Positions 1 through 12,500 of a DNA stretch of 64,000 nt are shown piece by piece. Within the stretch, counting starts at the first letter, position 1, and the number at the start of each line of letters is the position of its first letter. The notes under the pieces are model-generated. The model searched no databases, had not been told where the DNA came from, and worked only from the letters and a program-made list of their open reading frames with translations. The stretch is from Rotaria macrura (Eukaryota > Rotifera > Eurotatoria > Philodinida > Philodinidae): NCBI GenBank assembly GCA_900239685.1, contig OENT01000042.1, positions 1 to 64,000 on the forward strand, read 5' to 3'. The position numbers were made by a program, and so were the translations under genes.

Positions 1-491
1 TTCGGGGATCAATTTTTGAGTTAATGACGAAAAACGAGATTTTTGTTTATACGTTTTAACCTTCAAAATTCACTCAAAATCTGATAAGTTCGGTACAAAA
101 ATATTCGTCGCGATGTTCTCTTTTCGTTGATGTAAAATTCAATAGGGTTTGTCAGAGAAAATACCAAAGGGCCGATTCGTGGTCTTATGCGCCCCCGTCC
201 TTTCATTGTTTTTCTTACTTAAAGCATATGTTAGTCAGTTGGGTGTTTTTTCCGGATGAAGAAGGATGGTAAATCGGATGCGTCGAAGATTAGTCATTTC
301 CGTGTAGAAATTATAATTTTAAACAATTATATAAATAGTGTTTATCAGTTCAGCGGGTGTTGAGATTCTATCTGTTTCTTTTTGAAAAGTATACAAACTC
401 AGATAATTTGTTAAAATAATACAATCAAAATTTATCTTCTCTGTTCTCACTTTCATTCGTAGATAAGATTAAATAAAAACAAAAATATAAC

Positions 492-3400
492 TTACAAAGC
501 GATGGTTTGATTCTCCTGAATCAGTAACACGGGACGTGGAAGCAGATCTTGCTTCTAGAAATAAAGCACATGTTAACGGTATTTTTCTGATGCGCAACAC
601 TTACTAAGTAATCCATCATTCATAGTTCCGTCTAATATAATAAACAATTCATGAAAAAAAAAACAAGTAAAGAACGAATTGAAATAATTTACTTCGATCG
701 TGTTCTTGAACACAAGAATCCTAAGAAACAATAAATTTAGCTTTTGTTCTTTGAATGAAAAAAAATATATGAGATGTTAAATCTTACTCTTACTCTTATG
801 GTATCTAAATCATAATCATCATAGGGACGCCAACGGTTATGATTTGATGTTGCACTTTGTGAAGGTACTAAGCCTAGTTAAAGTATAGTTTATTCAACAA
901 ACGCAAATTATTTTCAATATTAATGTTTACCATCTTCAATCAATGGAATTGTATTCGTATAAGATAAAATATATTTTTCTAACGAACGTAAACTCGTTAC
1001 TAATTCAGTTAATTGCTATATAATAATTCAATAGGTTTGAAAAAACAATGAGAACACAATATTTTAATGCAATGTTTTTACCTGGCTAACATGAGATATG
1101 TAACTAGAAGTTGTCGTGATTTGTTCGCGTAATAAAGGTAGAACATTTTCGACACGATTTTGTTCATTTGGTGAATAGATCGAGCGATTCCATTGAAGTA
1201 ACGATGTCAAATCATTCAATAATGACTGGAAAAGAAAAAAACAAGGGCGTACACTAATTTTGTCCTATCTCTTTTGAATCGATCTTTTCAAATCATGCAA
1301 TAACAGAGACATTTTTATAATCGATTCTCAGTTATGACTGTCTGTAAATCAAGAACAGCATGGATTTAATTGAATAGAAAAAGAAGAATAACACAGATAA
1401 TTGACTCAATATAGAATTTCATAATCGAATTTCAGTTACATATCATGTTTGTAATATTTCGAATCGATAGATGATGAATGAAGAGCGTGTCAATTGTACT
1501 GTTTGAGGAAAAAGTAAAGTTGATAATAATAGAGCTATGTTGCATATATACATATAAATTATATGTTCGCTTCATTTTCTCGAATATTTATCCATTCTAT
1601 GAACTGCAAAAGAAGGATAAAATTTGTATCGTAAACAATCTTCTTTTCATTGAGTTAACGCTATGATAAAATTGAAAATGTCATTCTACATTTAGCGTGA
1701 GCACAATTTTTATTTCATATACAATTTTTCTGTTAACGCACTAGATGAAATAAGTTTTTCTTTTGTGTCAAATTACTTCCCCCTATTTCTTATTTTTATC
1801 CAATTAAATTGGTTTCAATGAAATCAATATGACTACATACATGAATTGAAAGTATCGTAACGTGCACTTTTGGTAGTTTTTCATTCGTAGAACTTTTGAC
1901 GAGTTCTACATGTAACAGGTGGTGTGGAAAGCGAGATGTTTTACACTATTGCTATGATATCTCATCAACTAAAAGAGATGAAAACCTAACCTTTTTAGTG
2001 GTGAGCGTTCATTGCTACATCTATAAAACATTTTTAGAAAGTTATCAAAATCGACTGAATGAAACTGGACTTATAGACGTTTTTCTTTGCGAGACTCAAT
2101 GGTACAGTAGGTTCTATTGACTAGAACATATATCAAGACTATGAACTACAAAAAAAGAAAAGTTATAGAAAACGATCGATTAACATCAATCATTCTATAG
2201 AAAGATTGCTATTTTTTACCCATGTTACATACTATATGCTTATATTTCGGCAAAAGTAAGCTTTAATTGTTCAAAAATTAATTTTTGAAGAAGTACAATA
2301 TGATTATAAAAGAGACTACACATTGGAACAATTGAAAAAATTTGTGAATCTTCAACGATCATTCTCTCCCATGATGAATATTTTCATTTTAGAATGTTCC
2401 ACTAATGTAGCCAGAACATTTTTCAAGGGAGGAGTGTGAAGATCAACATGTACTAAACTTATTTTCCAGTTAACATAATTTAATCAACCCATATGCCCCT
2501 TGTGGAATTTGTATTCATCAGAGGAGAATTGATCCCTCCCTCTGGATACCTCATTGCAATGTTGTAACATAACCTGTATTTTCATCTATTTACAACAACA
2601 GATTTCATTCTCGTCACTTTCAATGGAATCATGTTAAGAACATGTTTCACTTCCCAATACAGTCCCAACGGATACATCTTTCACTGTATTTTATTGTTGA
2701 TCACATTACATACGTACATGATCAAGTAATCTGACACAAAAATTGACACCAATCAACTCTATTCACTATCTTCAGTTTGTGAAAATTTCCTCATGTATCT
2801 AACGTGTACATGTAACAGAAACGTTTCAGACATAAAAATCGATTCTAATCAAAAACAAACCTGATGTTGAAGTAATGTTGAAAGTTCATCTTGAAGTTGA
2901 ACAGCTTTAAATAAAAATGAAATTTTAATAAAATAATTCTCTTCAAACTGTATATGACTTACCTAATCTATCATTGTACAATACTCGATCAATATCATTC
3001 TACAAATCGAAACAATAAACATGAAGAATATCCTTTGTTTCAGAATTACTTACACGTATAGATAGATCAGTATTGTCAAGATCTTTTTGTGAACTTAATT
3101 TTTGTATTATGTTAACTAAAGTTGAACGACGCTGTAAAAATGTTGTCTATGATAAAGAATCGATATGTTGATTGTGTGTGTTTTCTTTTCTAATTAAGAT
3201 CATTTTTGATTATTTACAAACCTCACTTTTTATTGTTGACCGTTCAAACGATGATAAATCTTTAAGTAAATTTTGAAGATAAATTAATTTTTCATCCCAT
3301 TTAGGTTTTAAATTTTGTAGTTGTTCAGAAATCTTTCGGCAATGATTGATAAATATTGATTGAGATGATTGACTTTATCGGATGAAAAAAAAATGAAGTA

Positions 3401-4608
3401 AAACTATCAAAACCTATTCATCTTTTTTGTTACTGTGTTCTTAATAGATTATTTCCATGGAATAGTTGATCAGTTATACGTTCATAATATGTTTGTAAAT
3501 GATAAAGTAATTCAATATATCGTTTTATAACTCGTGCTGATTTTATTGTTGTTTCATGCTAACCGCAGAGAACTTTTACTAATAGAAAAATTTTCAAGTT
3601 TAAAACGAAATTGATACTTACATGTTCATGTTCTAAATATTGACTTTCACTCGTATTCGACATGACAGATACCGGTCGAGTTGATGACGCTAAAAGTAAG
3701 AGGACGTTTTTTTTTTCATTATCAAACATACGAATTGTCGTTTAAATATTTACGTATTTGACGACTGGATGATCCGGAGGAGGAATAAAACTAAGATACA
3801 GACAAAAACAAAATCTTACTAAATGAGTAAATAATGTTACTGACTCCATTTCGTTTATTGATTAATGGTGGAGATTGATTACTACTTTGTTGATCTCTGA
3901 AAAGAAAACATGACAGTGTGAAATGGGAAAACATAAGTCACTGTTGGAAATCAAACAAACCTTTCTAACATTCGATGTTGCCAAGCAAGGAGTTCTTGCT
4001 CTGTCTGTATTTTTCGATGATTCTTAGGATTCATTCGAGATCGATTCTTTGATATCATTTGTTGTGGAAATGAATCATCTGATGGATATTGATTCGATTG
4101 AACAGTTCGATGTGGTCCAAAAGTAAGACGATCAACAACAGAAAATTCGTTACCGTTGCGATGTCTTGTCAATGTAGGAGAGCGTAATTGAAAATTTTGA
4201 GAGGACAATGATGATGATGTATCAACAAGATGTTCATTATAATCTTTTGTTGTTCTTATGATTGTATGCTGAGCATTATTGTTGTTATTGTTTGATGTAA
4301 ATGATGAGAGTGTCTGTTCATTTGTTGGGTGATTAACGTCAAAGCCCCATGAGCCTACTGTTGACGGCGAAAATTGATGAGTAAAATTATTGTTAATAAT
4401 ATTCGACGATGAAGGAGGTGATGGTGAACGTATATGATACCAATGTTTCTCATCATCATCATCATCATCGTCATCGATAACAAAATCACGATTTGAATTC
4501 ATAAATCGATTCATATCGGATAAGTTTGTTTTTCGTGATCTGCAATCAAAAGAAAAAGACATAACACGGTGATTATGATGTTCAGCTCATCTACCTCTTT
4601 TGCATCAT
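492..4608 (-). CDS. Unrecognised coiled-coil protein, multi-exon
   Basis: I do not recognise this protein. The start is inferred at 4608: a 14-base first exon (4608-4595, beginning M-M-Q-K) ends in a GT donor and joins in phase to 4539-3961, so the ATG at 4562 lies inside the intron. The N-terminal part is low complexity, with an eight-residue Asp run and an Asn run. It is followed by helical exons near 3.8, 3.7, 3.5, 3.36-3.23, 3.13-3.06, 3.0 and 2.9 kb, then 1225-1082, about 1040-930, about 870-810 and a last exon ending at TAA 492-494. The helical part is rich in Leu, Gln and Lys with heptad-like spacing, suggesting a coiled coil or spectrin-like bundle. No signal peptide or membrane segment is seen. 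A 1.6 kb intron separates the last four exons; phases match across it, but a split into two genes is possible. Centrosomal or cytoskeletal proteins look like this, but I cannot name one. Confidence 0.6.
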
Positions 4609-6533
4609 TTCCTTTTTGTTTTCAAAAAAAGAAAATTCTTCTCTTTTGGTTTTTTTTGTCTTGCTGTTACGTAGTCATCGACGAAGAATAAATTTTCATA
4701 TTCAAAGCAATGCAACAAATCGACTAGAAAAGAATGGCATTGATGGTCATGCAGCTACCGATCGCGTATCGAACGACAAAAAAAAAAGAAAAGACTAGAA
4801 ATTGAGAACGAAACAAAAAAAATGAAAGAAAGAATAGAACTTCAGTTCAATATTCGATTACACAAATTGACACACAGACAATGCAATAGCTGTGTAGCAG
4901 CATTCTGTTCTTCTTTTTCTCTTACATTTGCATACATTGAATCAAAGTGAGTTTGCATGAAGAAAGACATCACATGCAAATGTACATAAAATAATCTAAC
5001 CGATTGTCCGTTCGAGTCAATATTTCAACATGAAAATCCATAGAAAGAATCAAATCAATCATTGTTTCACATCAATTCTGTAAAGAATTTGTTTTTGAAA
5101 TTGCCGAGAAAGCCATTAGCTATTGATATTTATTTACAAATAAAATAAATCAAAACTTTCTTCATTAATTTAGAAGATGAAGTTAAAAAGTAGAGAAAAC
5201 ATTAAGGTTTCATCAATAGACATACAAATAATATGACAATGTTCGGCTTCTTCTTTTCTTTTCGATATGATGATTGCCTATTATCATCTAATGAGATTTA
5301 TTTTAAACTTCATACGAATTGTTAAAATCGAATTTTAAACTTTCTCAGAATTCATCTGTTTAATCTTACGTATATATTAAAAATGAATGAATACAATGTA
5401 ACAGATGGCTTTTGAATATACTGTCTCAATCGATAGGTATCCTATCTTCAACTTGTTGTCTGAATGGTAGTAGTCAATGTTCATTGTGACCTCCTATGTA
5501 CGAAAGAAGAAGAAAACAAAACGTTAAGCTTCTTTTGTGTTCAATTAAATCTGATTGTAGTTAGCTCATGTTTCTTTTCATAGTCTTATCGATATTATAT
5601 TTTGTACGGTAAATTTTCATATATCGAAAGAACGGAGATGATCTTTTTTCGAACAATGAAAAAGTTCATTAAGAAACTTTCTTATGTATCATCAAATCAC
5701 AAAACATATTATTCCATTGAACATTGAAAAATGTAAATGATATTTAATAGAGTAGATAAATGCTCATGTCATAAATTCGATGTATTTACTGGCATTCATA
5801 AGAATTTATTCATATAATAACTCATAAAATCATACTTTTTTCGACGAGACCAGATTACTTCTTGAAGCAAAAAAAGAACCAAGAAGGTCTTCCCTATCCG
5901 AACATAATTAAAGAATCATAAATGTCTACACAATTTTTTTTTCTCGAACACTTATGCAGTACTTGCTATTTCGACATTATCGATTTTGTCAATAGACTCA
6001 CACATAAATTAAAATGAACATTGTCCATTCTCGTCTCTGTTCTTGTGTGATTTTTAAATTACATTCATGTCTACACAAGTAGATGACATCGTCAGAAAAC
6101 GAATTATCATATAATACTTGCAAAAGTCAAATAATCATACTAAAAACATTCATGGATATATACTGACTGAAAAGTATAGCATCTACTTGAAAGTTGACAA
6201 TATAAAACTTTTCAAAAAAAAATCAACTTAAAAGTAAATTTACATATAAGTGTCGATGTAGTGTCTGTGTGTCTTTTACATCAAACATATATTTTTATGT
6301 GCCACCAAAAAGAAAAGAAAATGAATACAGATATCTAAACATATCAGTTCTACATGTAATAATTTTTTTTTTGCTTTGCCTGTATTTTATAACATACAGC
6401 AAAATGAACATTCCAATATTTTTTTTTAAATCGTTTCTATCTAAGAGACTTGTAGATACACATGAAAATTGAATTATTGCAAACGAAATAAGAAAAAAAT
6501 AGATATGTATATATGTATATAGCGCTTATTGAT
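4609..6533. other. Intergenic spacer, nothing recognised
   Basis: About 1.9 kb of AT-rich DNA between the start of the coiled-coil gene and the stop codon of PDS5, both on the minus strand. It should hold the promoter of the first and the 3' flank of the second. I see no exon, RNA gene or repeat that I can support. Confidence 0.5.
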
Positions 6534-9500
6534 TTAGTTTTTTGCAGCTAATTTTGATGGACCTTTGCGTCTTGTTGTTCGCGTTGGAGGTGATGATGAT
6601 GATGCTGATGATGCCGATGCTGATCGTAGTTGAGGTTTTTCATATGGAAAATTTATATGAGATCGACTCGAGCCATTTGTTGTAGATTTGCGAGATTTCT
6701 TACTAATGACCGGTGATGAAGCTAAACATAAGATGATTCTTCTGTTAAGCAGATTTCAATAAGGTCTGTGAATATTGAGAAAAACGAACTCAAAAATTCG
6801 TCTACATTGATTATTTTATGACATAAATATATAGAATGAGATTCGTACTGTTCGAGTTCTGTGTGAAATATTATTTTACTAGAAGAATATTCTCTCTCTC
6901 ACTCTCTTTCGTCATATCACAATAGATAAGATTGAACTTTATTGCACATCGTTTCCGTAGCCATGAACTTTCTGGAACGGAAAGATTTACTTACTTGAAT
7001 TATTATGTCCGTTTTCTACAATTGAATTGTTTGCCTTTCTTTTCTGTGGTTTAGCATTAACTGAAACTTTGCGACGTTTATTTGGTAAATTTTGTTCTTT
7101 ATTATCATCCATATTTTCATTTTCTCCTCCGCTTGTTCGTTTTCGTCTTGTTGTTTTTCCTGGTGTTATTATTGTTATACTCGATGCTGTTGTTGCTACT
7201 GCATTTGCTGCTGGTGATGCTATTGTTGTTGTTGTATCGTTATTTACCTCCAGATTATTGATTATTGTTCGTTTATTTGTTAGTGTATCACTAACTGTTG
7301 TTGTTGTTATTGGTTTAAGTTTAATATTGAAATCCTTTGGCAAATATGATAAATGATTGTAACGTGTCTTTTTGAAATACATCTCTGGTAATGGAACATT
7401 TGAACTAGCACGACATATCATTAGGGATGATGCACGTTGTGTTAAAATAACGTAAGCTAAATCAACAAGAACATGTAATTTTTTAATAGCATCTTTTCGT
7501 TCAACTTTTTCTTCTTTATCTAATACAATGGTTGCATCTTCCGATGATTTTATTGAACGTAATAGACCTTTATAGAACAAGCCGACTGTTGTATCACAAC
7601 GTAATAGTAACGCATCTAGGAGAAATAATATATATTCAGTCATTGTATGTAACATTTCAATATCATCATATAGAATAAATGCTGGTGATTTCGATAGAAA
7701 GAAAAGAAAATATGTTAACGAATATTCTGGATATAATATATAATCGATTGGTTTATCATTATTTGTTGTTGAACTATTCGTATTGTCATCATCATTGTCA
7801 TGATTAAAACCATTTGTTTGTTGATGATTATTTGTTGTTGTTGTTGTTGTATGAGCCGTTTTATACGATAGTAGAAGTTTAATATGTTCACGACGTGTAT
7901 CAATGATTTGTAACATTAAACGACGAACTTGTTCACGATGTTCACGTTCAGGTTCTTTAGCAGCAAATGCTAACAATGCAAGTAATTCAATTGGACATAC
8001 AGGATCACGTAAATGTTCAGCTAATTTACGATATGTTCGTTGACGAATAATCGATGATGGATCCTGGAAATAGAATTTAATAGTGAAAATTGAAATTAAA
8101 ATAACATGACTTACTCGAAGAAGATTGATAATAATAAGAAAATCATCCGGTTTCATACGTGTATAAAAATATGGATTACATATTAATTTAAGTAAACATG
8201 ATAAACCACATAGACGAATATAAACTATTTCACTTTCACTACAAAGATGAGAAGACAATATTTTCAAGTTTACAACACATCTTATTGGCTTAAATAGAAA
8301 AATTTTGGTATGAAAGTTTTATACGATTAACATCGTGACCATCTTAAGTTATATTGAGTGGAATATTTTCAACGAAATATTTGTAACTACCAATATCAAA
8401 TACAGTTAATATTATTTCTAGTTGAAGAAAGTATCGTTATGTTAAACTTCCCTTTTCTCTCAAGCCGTCAACGTAAATGACGAAATTTAAGCATTGTTTA
8501 ATTCGAATTGAAATTTTTCAAAACAATAGTAGACGAAGCTATTATAAAACTCAACTCATGAAAAATTGAAAATAGTATGTAATATGAGTTAAATATCTTC
8601 CAAGGTAATAATATGGCTCAAAGCAATATAGATGCTCATTTAACAAGATAGATAAAAAAACTACCAAAGATTTTCAGCATATGTACTATTGATAAAATTA
8701 TTTTATCAATAGATCTTGTGATATGGTTTTTAGTTCTGGTTACTTCTAAACGATACCTTTGTATTATTAGTCGAATAATTTGCTTACCTCATTTCTCCTG
8801 TAAAATCTGTATCATTTTCAATACATTTCTTAATCAGTTTATATACAATTGTAAATAAACTCGTTGAATCTTCACGTAGACCTAACACCGCTCTCGTCAT
8901 TGCTTTTACTAATTCACGCTAAATGAAAAATAAACATTATTTATTTCTAGATAAGAAAAATGTAAAGTATTATTACTTTCACACGAGCATCAGCTCCAAT
9001 TTCTGGATCGGCATGAGGTTCATCGGGTAGAAGAGTAAAATGTCCATGAAAAAATGATGTCGTCATATTATTATCATCATCATCATCATCATCATTCGTT
9101 GGTTGTTTATCAACAATATATTTTGATATATTTGACAATATCCGTGTACCCATATCACCAAGAGCAAGTGGAGATATTTGAATCATATGACCAAGTAAAA
9201 CAAGACGTGTTATAAATTGATCACTATCAAATTGATCATATTGTGTATCCTAAAGAAATGTTTCAAAAATTTTTTAATTATAATTAAAAGAGTCGTTTAC
9301 ATCAATCGTTTTTTGCAAGAGTTCATCTTTTTTATTGGAATTCAAAGCACATAGACAATATAGTGCACGTTTTGCAATTGGAGGATGAAGAGTTAAATAA
9401 GATGAAAGTTCAGAATTCAAAAGACTAAATTTATAAAAACGAAAACAAAAGTAAAAAAAACAACCGATCGTTACACAGATGTCTTTATTTGTTTTCTACG

Positions 9501-12500
9501 TTCAATACATACGTCATCATACTCTTTCGATTCAATTGTATGATTAATGGTGCACATGCTTCAATTGTACGGATAAGTATAGGTGCTAATAAAAAAAAAA
9601 CAACAATACGAGATATAGTGTTTATTTCGATTTTAGAATACGAACCTAATTCAAGTACACGTTGTTTTAATAAATTACAAAGAAGTTCAAGTGATTCAGA
9701 AGAATTGAAAATAAATGGATTTTGAATAAAAACCTGTTAAATAGAAAAAATAAAATTCGTAAGATCAGTAGGAATGCCTCATGTTGTTTGATCTACCGAA
9801 TGTCTACTTATTTTTGTAAGACACTAGAACATGACGACTTAGGAAATGTTGAAATTTTTTCTCTTTCGTCATTGAACAAATTATTCCGTAGTATGCAAAA
9901 GCAATGTCCCTTCCATGTCGATACGAGTTATGGAATAATAAAAAAATAAATGTGAAAACCTGGGACTTAAGTCTGAGAGTTATGTGTACTTCAAAAAGTG
10001 AATGAGACAAATCAGTCTTTCTAGAATGTGTGCACGGATGAAGTATCTCGGGAAACCTTTTTGGGAATCTTCAAAACTACTGATCATCTCAGACATATCT
10101 AGGCAATTTTGTTTCGGGATGCAGTTTTTGTTTATTTCGAGACCTTTTTTGGCGATGTTCTTTTAGAAAGCGCGATTTGGTTCAAAATTAATATCAGATT
10201 CGGAATCAGCGTTAAAAACTGAGTCACTTTACATAAGTTGTGGATAATTCTGAGAAAAAAAGTTTTTTTTGAAAAAATCCCTGTACCCCACCTCAGGGAT
10301 GGTTTGGTGAAAAATGACAATTTTTTCGATAACTCAACCATTTCTTGCCGGATCCTTCTCATCTTCCAACTCGACCGAGATATTCATCAGACAATTCTGT
10401 GCACAAAATTTCAGCTCAATCGAATGTATTTGTAAAGAGTTATCGTGTTAACAGCCGGACACACTGACCGATTCTAGAGTGTACTCACTTTTTGAGTACA
10501 CAAAAATAGCCTTTGAATCATTTTTATAACTTCCAATGGCATTTGGGAATTCGATGATCAATCTTGCTGCTTAGTTCTTTATTACTAGTAGACAATTTTA
10601 TCGATTTAAATTTCACAGAAATGCTGAAACTTATTTATTAACTGTAAGAATAGAACGATGTACTTCGAAAAATTTGTTTTTTCTTTTCTTTTTCAAAGGC
10701 ATAACAATGAACGTAGCTCATCCGATTTACGAATCGTGAGATAATAAGATTCCTTACAAACAATATTCTATATCATTTTTCTAATTCTATGCTTGCTGTA
10801 TTGCGTCAAATCGTTCTACAAATAGGTCAGAACTTAGATAATTCCCACGTATGATATGATAAGAGAAACGTACTCGTATGGTTGAAATACTTGAGACTTA
10901 ATCTAGACGTTGAAGGACGAAAACTTTATTTATTCTAGTACGAATCTAAAAAAATCTGTGCTGATAAAATTCTTATTCTCCTTGATTTCTATGTGTTATC
11001 ATGGATTTCATCATCACATTTTCCTATTCTCTCAAAAAATAATTTTAAAAGAAAAAAAAAAACCTTGTCTACTGTATTTCTTGTTTGTTGCATGAAAATT
11101 TATGATCGTATTTTGAACGCGATCTTTATACATACCTTCAATAATTGATTAATATTTTCATAGTACGATGCTGGTTGTTCAGGTTCTGTAAGAAAAAGAA
11201 AAAAATCCGATTCATCTTACAACCTTGTTTTTCTTTTTTTATGATTCTATTTACCATTTGAAACTCGTTCGAATATCAATTTCAATAATTTACTAACAGT
11301 TTCTTGATCAAATAGAAGTGTTGAAATTTTTTCAAACATTGTTTTTATTAATCCGCACATTTTCGTATATTGTCCATGACCATTATTTTCTACGATTGTT
11401 GTTGTTATTGTTTGATCATCTGCTGTATTACCTGGAAAACGTTTTTGTTCTTTTGCTGCTTCTTCCAATAATGTTTGTCCTATACCATTCTAAATATAAA
11501 ATGAAAAAAAAATTATCAAAATAATTTATTAATGTTGATTTTTCGTTCTGTCTATCGTACAGCTAATGCATAGGCTTCTTTTGATTTGATACCATCAGAT
11601 ATAGCCTGTTTAAATATTGACAATATGCTTGATTCATTTGTATTTGTTAATGATTGTTTATGATTTTTTATTGCGTAGACAGTCAACGCTTTAAGAACCG
11701 ATTCATTTTTATCTGGATTTGGTAAACAACCTAATTACGCATAAATTCTTATTTTCATATATGAGATTAGAAAACGAAAAAAAGAGATTTCTCAATCAAT
11801 ATATATATGTATTAAACGTACGTAGAGCAATCACATGTATCAGACTAACAAGTTTTAATTCAATTAATTGTTTTTCATCATTGGAAATATTTGAATCAGC
11901 CATTTGAAGGCAAAAATCAATTAATTTAACTAATTGTCGACGAAATCTTTAAATGTAACATAAAATAACATATAAAGATATGAGAAAATTATTTTTCATT
12001 CATACATACAAGAATTTATTATGAATTATTTCACGAATAGCACTAAAATAGATGAATATATAAGTTTATAGTTTGCTCGTTCGAGAATCATGCAATCTTC
12101 GATATTATATAAATCGTTGATTTTAAAATATAACTTCATTTCAACTGATTCAAATGAAAACGAGGCTAAAACTAGTTCAAGATTATGGAACTCATTCTCT
12201 CAAGAGCATTTTTATCATTGCGTGGATCTATTTTGAGTGAAACGAAATTCCCTTAGCAGCATAATCAACTAATGGTTTTTCACTAGACTTTAGCTAGAAA
12301 TAAATGTGAAAACTTCGGACTTATGTGTACTTCAAAACGTGAATGAGACAAATCAGTCATTCTAGAATGTGTGTACGGATGAAGTATCTTGGTAAACCTT
12401 TTTGGGAAACTCCAAAACTACTGATCATCTCAGACATATCTAGGCAAGGGGGAAACATCATGGTTTTTGGACTTTATAGTTTTCTAGATAAATGCAAGCT

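Noticed and set aside
7027..7356. Hydrophobic 109-residue plus-strand open frame
   Set aside because: It is antisense to the largest PDS5 exon and arises from the Asn/Thr/Lys-rich codons on the other strand.
10132..10362. 76-residue minus-strand frame repeated almost identically at 13012-13242
   Set aside because: The identity comes from the R1 repeat copies; the third copy does not keep the frame, and the predicted protein has no domain.
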